Shown here: positions 60,799-64,000 of the stretch, piece by piece
Position numbering within the stretch: position 1 is the first letter of the stretch
Layout of the letters: every line of letters starts with the position of its first letter
NCBI GenBank assembly: GCA_023091665.1
Contig: JALJCQ010000004.1
Span: 1,054,001 to 1,118,000 of the forward strand
Length of the DNA stretch: 64,000 nt
Direction: 5' to 3'
From: Pythium myriotylum
Lineage: Eukaryota > Oomycota > Peronosporomycetes > Pythiales > Pythiaceae
Notes under the pieces: generated by a model
What the model was told of the DNA's origin: nothing
The model's database searches: none
What the model saw: only the letters and a program-made list of their open reading frames with translations
Position numbers and translations under genes: made by a program

Positions 60799-62631
60799 TT
60801 ACTCGGATTTTTTCGCCTCAAGCTTGAGCTGCTTGCGAATCTTCATCTTGAAGTCCGAGATTTCGCCTTCGTAGACACGGATCTTCTGGTCTTCAACAAT
60901 CCAGATCTCCTTGGCGACCTGGGAAATGAGACGCATGTCGTGCGACACGAGAAGCATTCCGCCCTTGAAGTTGTTGATGGCACGGGCAAGTGCGTCGATC
61001 GACTCCATGTCCAAGTGGTTCGTCGGTTCATCCAGCAGCAGCAGGTGTGCGTTTTGCTGGGCCATGTAAGCGAACACGACACGACTCTTCTGGCCATCCG
61101 AAAGCTGACCCATGATCTGCGTCTGCACCTCGCCGGAGATACCATAGCGACCGAGGTAGCTGCGCACTTCCTCGACCGACTTGTTCGGGAGCAGGGAGCG
61201 GAAGTAGTCGAGTGGGTTCATCGAGAGATCGAGCACGTCCACGAAGTGCTGGCTGAATCGCGCAACACGGAGCTTGGTGTGCGGTCGAACGTTGCCTTGC
61301 ACAGGCGTGATGTCGTTCGTGATGAGCTTCAGAAGGGTCGTCTTACCCGTACCGTTCGCTCCCACGAGGGCAACACGGGAGTCAAGATCAAGACCAAGCT
61401 CCACGCCGGTGTACAGAAGAGGCTGGCCTGGGTAGCCGAAGCCAACGTTCTGGAACATGAGCACTGGAGGAGGCAGACGCTCCGGATCCGGGAACTTGAA
61501 ATCGCCCACTGACTCGGCGACGACTTTCTCCGTCAAGCCTTCGCGCACCATCTTGGCGAGAGTCTTCTCCTTACTCTGCGCCTGACGAGCGAGCTTCGCG
61601 CTACCGTGGCCGAATCGCGCAATGTACTCCTTCATGTGCTTGATCTGGTCCTGCTCCCACTGGTACTTCTTCATCTGGTTCTCCTCCTTCTCTTCCTTGG
61701 TCTTGACGTATGTATCGTAGTTTCCGCTGTAGTACTCGAGTTTCTTGTGCGTGAGATCAACGATGTTGGTGCAAACCTCGTTCATGAACTCCTGCGAGTG
61801 CGAGATCATGAGCAGGATCTTCTTCCACTTGGAAAGGTAGTCCTCAAGCCAGACGACGGCCTCCATATCCAAGTGGTTGGTCGGCTCATCGAGCAAGAGC
61901 AGCGTCGGCTGGATAAACAACGCACGCGCGAGCGCGATACGCATTCGCCAACCACCGGAGAAGTCGCGGGTCTTCTTCTGCATCATGGCGTCCGAGAACG
62001 TGAGACCGGAGAGAATGCTGCGCGCACGGAGCTCGGCCGTGTCGGCGTCCATCTCCTCAAGGCGCTCGTAAATGTCGGTGAGGCGGTCCGAGATGCTCTG
62101 CTGGGCGTCCTCGCTGAGCGACTCGTCGAGCATCTGCTCCGAGAGCTCGTCGGCCTCGGCCTGGAGCTTGCTGCGCTCCTCGTCGACCGAGAGCACAGCC
62201 TCGAGCGCCGTGAGGTCGCTGGCCTCGATCTCGTGCTTGAGATGGTAGATGTCGATCGAGTCGGGGATGGGCACGCCGCGCGCGCCGAGCACGTTCATGA
62301 AGGTGGACTTGCCGGATCCGTTGCGTCCGATGAGTCCGTAGCGGCGTCCGTAGTTGAGCGAGATGGTCGAGTCTTCGATGAGCACTTTTCCGTGGAAGAG
62401 CAGCGTGAAGTTTTCGACGTTGATGTCTTTGAAGTTTTTGTGCACGGAGCGCGTCATCTGCGAGTACGTGGTGATGATGCCTTCCTCGGCGAGGCGGTCG
62501 GCGAGCGACATGCCTTCGAGCGCGGCGGCGGTCTCGGCCTTCTTCTTCTCCTCGGCCGCGGCCTTGCGCGCATCCTTCTTGCTCACGCGCTCCTTCTTCT
62601 CGCCCTTTTCCTTCTTCGCGCGCGGCGGCAT
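60799..62631 (-). CDS. ABCF2: ABCF-type ATPase (ABCF2 / ARB1)
   Basis: Single exon, 610 residues from ATG 62631. A Lys/Ala-rich N-terminus (MPPRAKKEKGEKKERVSKKD) precedes two ABC cassettes and there are no membrane segments. Cassette 1: Walker A GRNGSGKST, signature FSGGWRMRIALARAL, Walker B LLLLDEPTNHLD. Cassette 2: Walker A GANGTGKTT, signature LSDGQKSRVVFA (LSDGQ as in eukaryotic ABCF2), Walker B LLLLDEPTNHLD. The helical linker between the cassettes is typical of ABCF proteins. By homology with yeast Arb1 it shuttles between nucleus and cytoplasm in ribosome biogenesis and quality control. An upstream open extension to 62748 lacks family similarity. Confidence 0.95.
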   Translation of the reverse strand: MPPRAKKEKGEKKERVSKKDARKAAAEEKKKAETAAALEGMSLADRLAEEGIITTYSQMTRSVHKNFKDINVENFTLLFHGKVLIEDSTISLNYGRRYGLIGRNGSGKSTFMNVLGARGVPIPDSIDIYHLKHEIEASDLTALEAVLSVDEERSKLQAEADELSEQMLDESLSEDAQQSISDRLTDIYERLEEMDADTAELRARSILSGLTFSDAMMQKKTRDFSGGWRMRIALARALFIQPTLLLLDEPTNHLDMEAVVWLEDYLSKWKKILLMISHSQEFMNEVCTNIVDLTHKKLEYYSGNYDTYVKTKEEKEENQMKKYQWEQDQIKHMKEYIARFGHGSAKLARQAQSKEKTLAKMVREGLTEKVVAESVGDFKFPDPERLPPPVLMFQNVGFGYPGQPLLYTGVELGLDLDSRVALVGANGTGKTTLLKLITNDITPVQGNVRPHTKLRVARFSQHFVDVLDLSMNPLDYFRSLLPNKSVEEVRSYLGRYGISGEVQTQIMGQLSDGQKSRVVFAYMAQQNAHLLLLDEPTNHLDMESIDALARAINNFKGGMLLVSHDMRLISQVAKEIWIVEDQKIRVYEGEISDFKMKIRKQLKLEAKKSE

Positions 62632-62968
62632 GGCTCTCGCGGTCGTCGATTGCAGATCTGAGCGGCGCTGACGCTGACGCTTCGGTTGCGCTCCCCACCA
62701 ACCACGGATCCAACCGGATTGCGACCTGCCCAAATCAATACCCGGCAAGAAAAGTACGAAACTGAATCAGCCCTTCATCTAGAATATGAGAATAGAAGCC
62801 ACAGACAGAAACGCATCCCTTTCGGAAACGATAGAGCAGTTGTTGATTGGAGGAAATAGAGTCAGATGGGTGCGCTCGGAACTCAGACCGTTGCACCTGA
62901 GAAAAACGACAAGATCGAGAAGATGTCTCGGGAAATGGATTTCGGACCTCTCTCTTCCTCCGGCTGCG
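62632..62968 (-). promoter_or_regulatory. Intergenic region: CHMP5 3' UTR and ABCF2 promoter
   Basis: 337 bp between two minus-strand genes. I see no further gene, repeat or shared element; overlapping open frames here are shadows of CHMP5. Confidence 0.4.
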
Positions 62969-63942
62969 CTACAGCCCCACTGGCAGGCCAAAGTCGTCCA
63001 CACGGCGTGCTTGCTGGCGCTCGGGGACACCCGAGGGCGCGGCTGGCAGCTCGTGAGTCGGCGCGAGGTACGACGGAGTGGCCTCGGCTGTGGTCGCCGT
63101 GGCCTCCTCCTCTGCCCACTCTTCTTCCAAACCTTCCAGCTCCGCCTCGAGCTCGCTCTCGTCGATATCCGTTCCAATACTGCATGGCGTAGAAGAAATC
63201 GCCGTGAGATGCAAGTCAACTGTCGAGTTCTCGATGGCAAAGGACCCCACCCGTAAGAGCGACCCATGATTTCCTGGATCTCATTCATGTCTTCCATCAT
63301 GTCGGCAAGATCGTCTTGAACGTCCTATTTCGGTTCACTTGAGATAAGCACATCTCGTGGAGAATCCAACACGCTCACTAGCGTACCTCGAGTTCGTTCA
63401 AATCAATCTTCTTGGTCTCCACTTTGAGCTGAGCAGCCGCACTCTTCATCGCTGCGACCGTCGTAATGGTGTCCCGAGACGATTCAATCGCGAACGTTGC
63501 CTACCGACTGCGTCAGTCTCGCAGCGCTCCATCTTCAGGCTCTGCGATGCTCACCTGCTCCAGATTGAACGATTGCGCCATGAGGTTATCTCGCTGCGCC
63601 TCGTACATCTTCTTCCGCTTGAGCACCCCCATCGCGCGCTGCTTGATGCCATTGAGCGCGGGGCCTTTGACTTTGGACATCTGTAGCCACAACCAGCTCG
63701 TAAGCTGAGCTGCATCCCTGTATATGACTCTTTCGCGTCTCGAACCTGCACGCGATACTTGCGTAGCTCCTCGTCGAGCTTGTTGATCTGCGGGGCGGGC
63801 ATTAGACCTCTCGCTGCGCCCCTCCGGCGCCGACGCGCACCTTCATGTCGAGGTCCGTGACGCGCCCATCGACCTTGGCGTTGACGTCGCCGATGTTGAC
63901 GTTCGGCGCCTCGGGCTTCTTGCGGCCGAATATCCGATTCAT
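62969..63942 (-). CDS. CHMP5: CHMP5 / VPS60, ESCRT-III associated protein
   Basis: Six exons on the minus strand: 63942-63841, 63787-63746, 63680-63555, 63500-63387, 63324-63251, 63179-62969; 222 residues with all phases matching. It opens [13 protein letters not shown], almost the CHMP5 N-terminus, then [20 protein letters not shown] and [38 protein letters not shown], and an acidic helix [20 protein letters not shown]. It ends [10 protein letters not shown], close to the human VDEFGLP ending. CHMP5/VPS60 binds LIP5/Vta1 and stimulates VPS4 during multivesicular body sorting. Introns of 53-71 bp; the 42-nt second exon is the shortest internal coding exon here. Confidence 0.94.
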
Positions 63943-64000
63943 GGTGTGCCTTCCTTCTCGTCTCCAGCAACTCTCGTGTTGGACACTGGCACGACGGAAT

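Noticed and set aside
61606..62661. 351-residue open frame on the plus strand
   Set aside because: Antisense to ABCF2; rich in Leu/Val/His, typical of a complement of Lys/Glu/Asp codons.
1..64000. Mobile elements, tRNA or rRNA genes, CRISPR arrays
   Set aside because: No transposase/reverse transcriptase motifs, long terminal repeats, cloverleaf-like intergenic sequence or regular spaced repeats were seen; nearly all sequence is accounted for by spliced genes.

Overview
The window is a gene-dense piece of a eukaryotic nuclear genome, most likely an oomycete (stramenopile; Pythium/Phytophthora/Saprolegnia-like). This assignment is an inference from gene content and structure. Coding exons are GC-rich. 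Introns are 46-72 bp with GT-AG ends; one candidate is GC-AG and one has a minor-spliceosome (U12-type) donor. Genes sit tens to a few hundred bases apart on both strands. The set mixes cilium/cytoskeleton proteins (ARP1, an EML WD40 protein, IQ scaffolds), ESCRT factors, a yeast-type threonine synthase and a secreted lectin. I saw no tRNA, rRNA, transposon, CRISPR array or viral sequence.

Layout. 0-7.7 kb: 5' end of VPS4 (-), a ten-exon EF-hand protein (+), and a TPR-IQ-LRR scaffold (+). 7.8-16.7 kb: GMP synthase (+), a spinster-like MFS transporter (+), ARP1/centractin (-) and symplekin (+), the last two divergent. 16.8-25.2 kb: a 2,775-residue single-exon scaffold with IQ, WW, SAM and B-box-like domains (-). 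25.6-30.1 kb: serine palmitoyltransferase LCB2 (+), translin-associated factor X (-), coronin (+). 30.3-37.9 kb: secreted IPT/FN3/L-type-lectin protein (-) and an FG nucleoporin of Nup153/Nup1 type (+). 38.1-43.8 kb: a coiled-coil protein (+), an LRR protein (+) and a CLEC16A homologue (-). 44.0-47.5 kb: DDX20/Gemin3-like helicase with a U12-type intron (+) and a Rab GTPase carrying a degenerate WW domain (+). 47.8-53.7 kb: threonine synthase with a C-terminal membrane anchor (-) and an EML-type WD40-SH3 protein (-). 53.9-60.7 kb: CAND1 (+), a MESD-like ER chaperone (-) and a PPP-family phosphatase (+). 60.8-63.9 kb: ABCF2/ARB1 (-) and CHMP5/VPS60 (-).

There are no operons; the genes serve separate housekeeping systems. 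Some functional themes recur. VPS4 and CHMP5 are ESCRT-III partners at opposite ends of the window. Symplekin, DDX20 and the nucleoporin act in RNA maturation and export. ARP1, the EML protein, coronin and the two IQ scaffolds are cytoskeletal. Gene ends are tightly packed (convergent gaps often 75-135 bp), while divergent promoter regions reach about 450 bp. Three of those promoter regions share a GAGGTTTT element, arranged as inverted or direct repeats.

Exon coordinates were worked out by hand from reading frames, splice signals and protein-family conservation. Those called uncertain in an entry should be treated as models.
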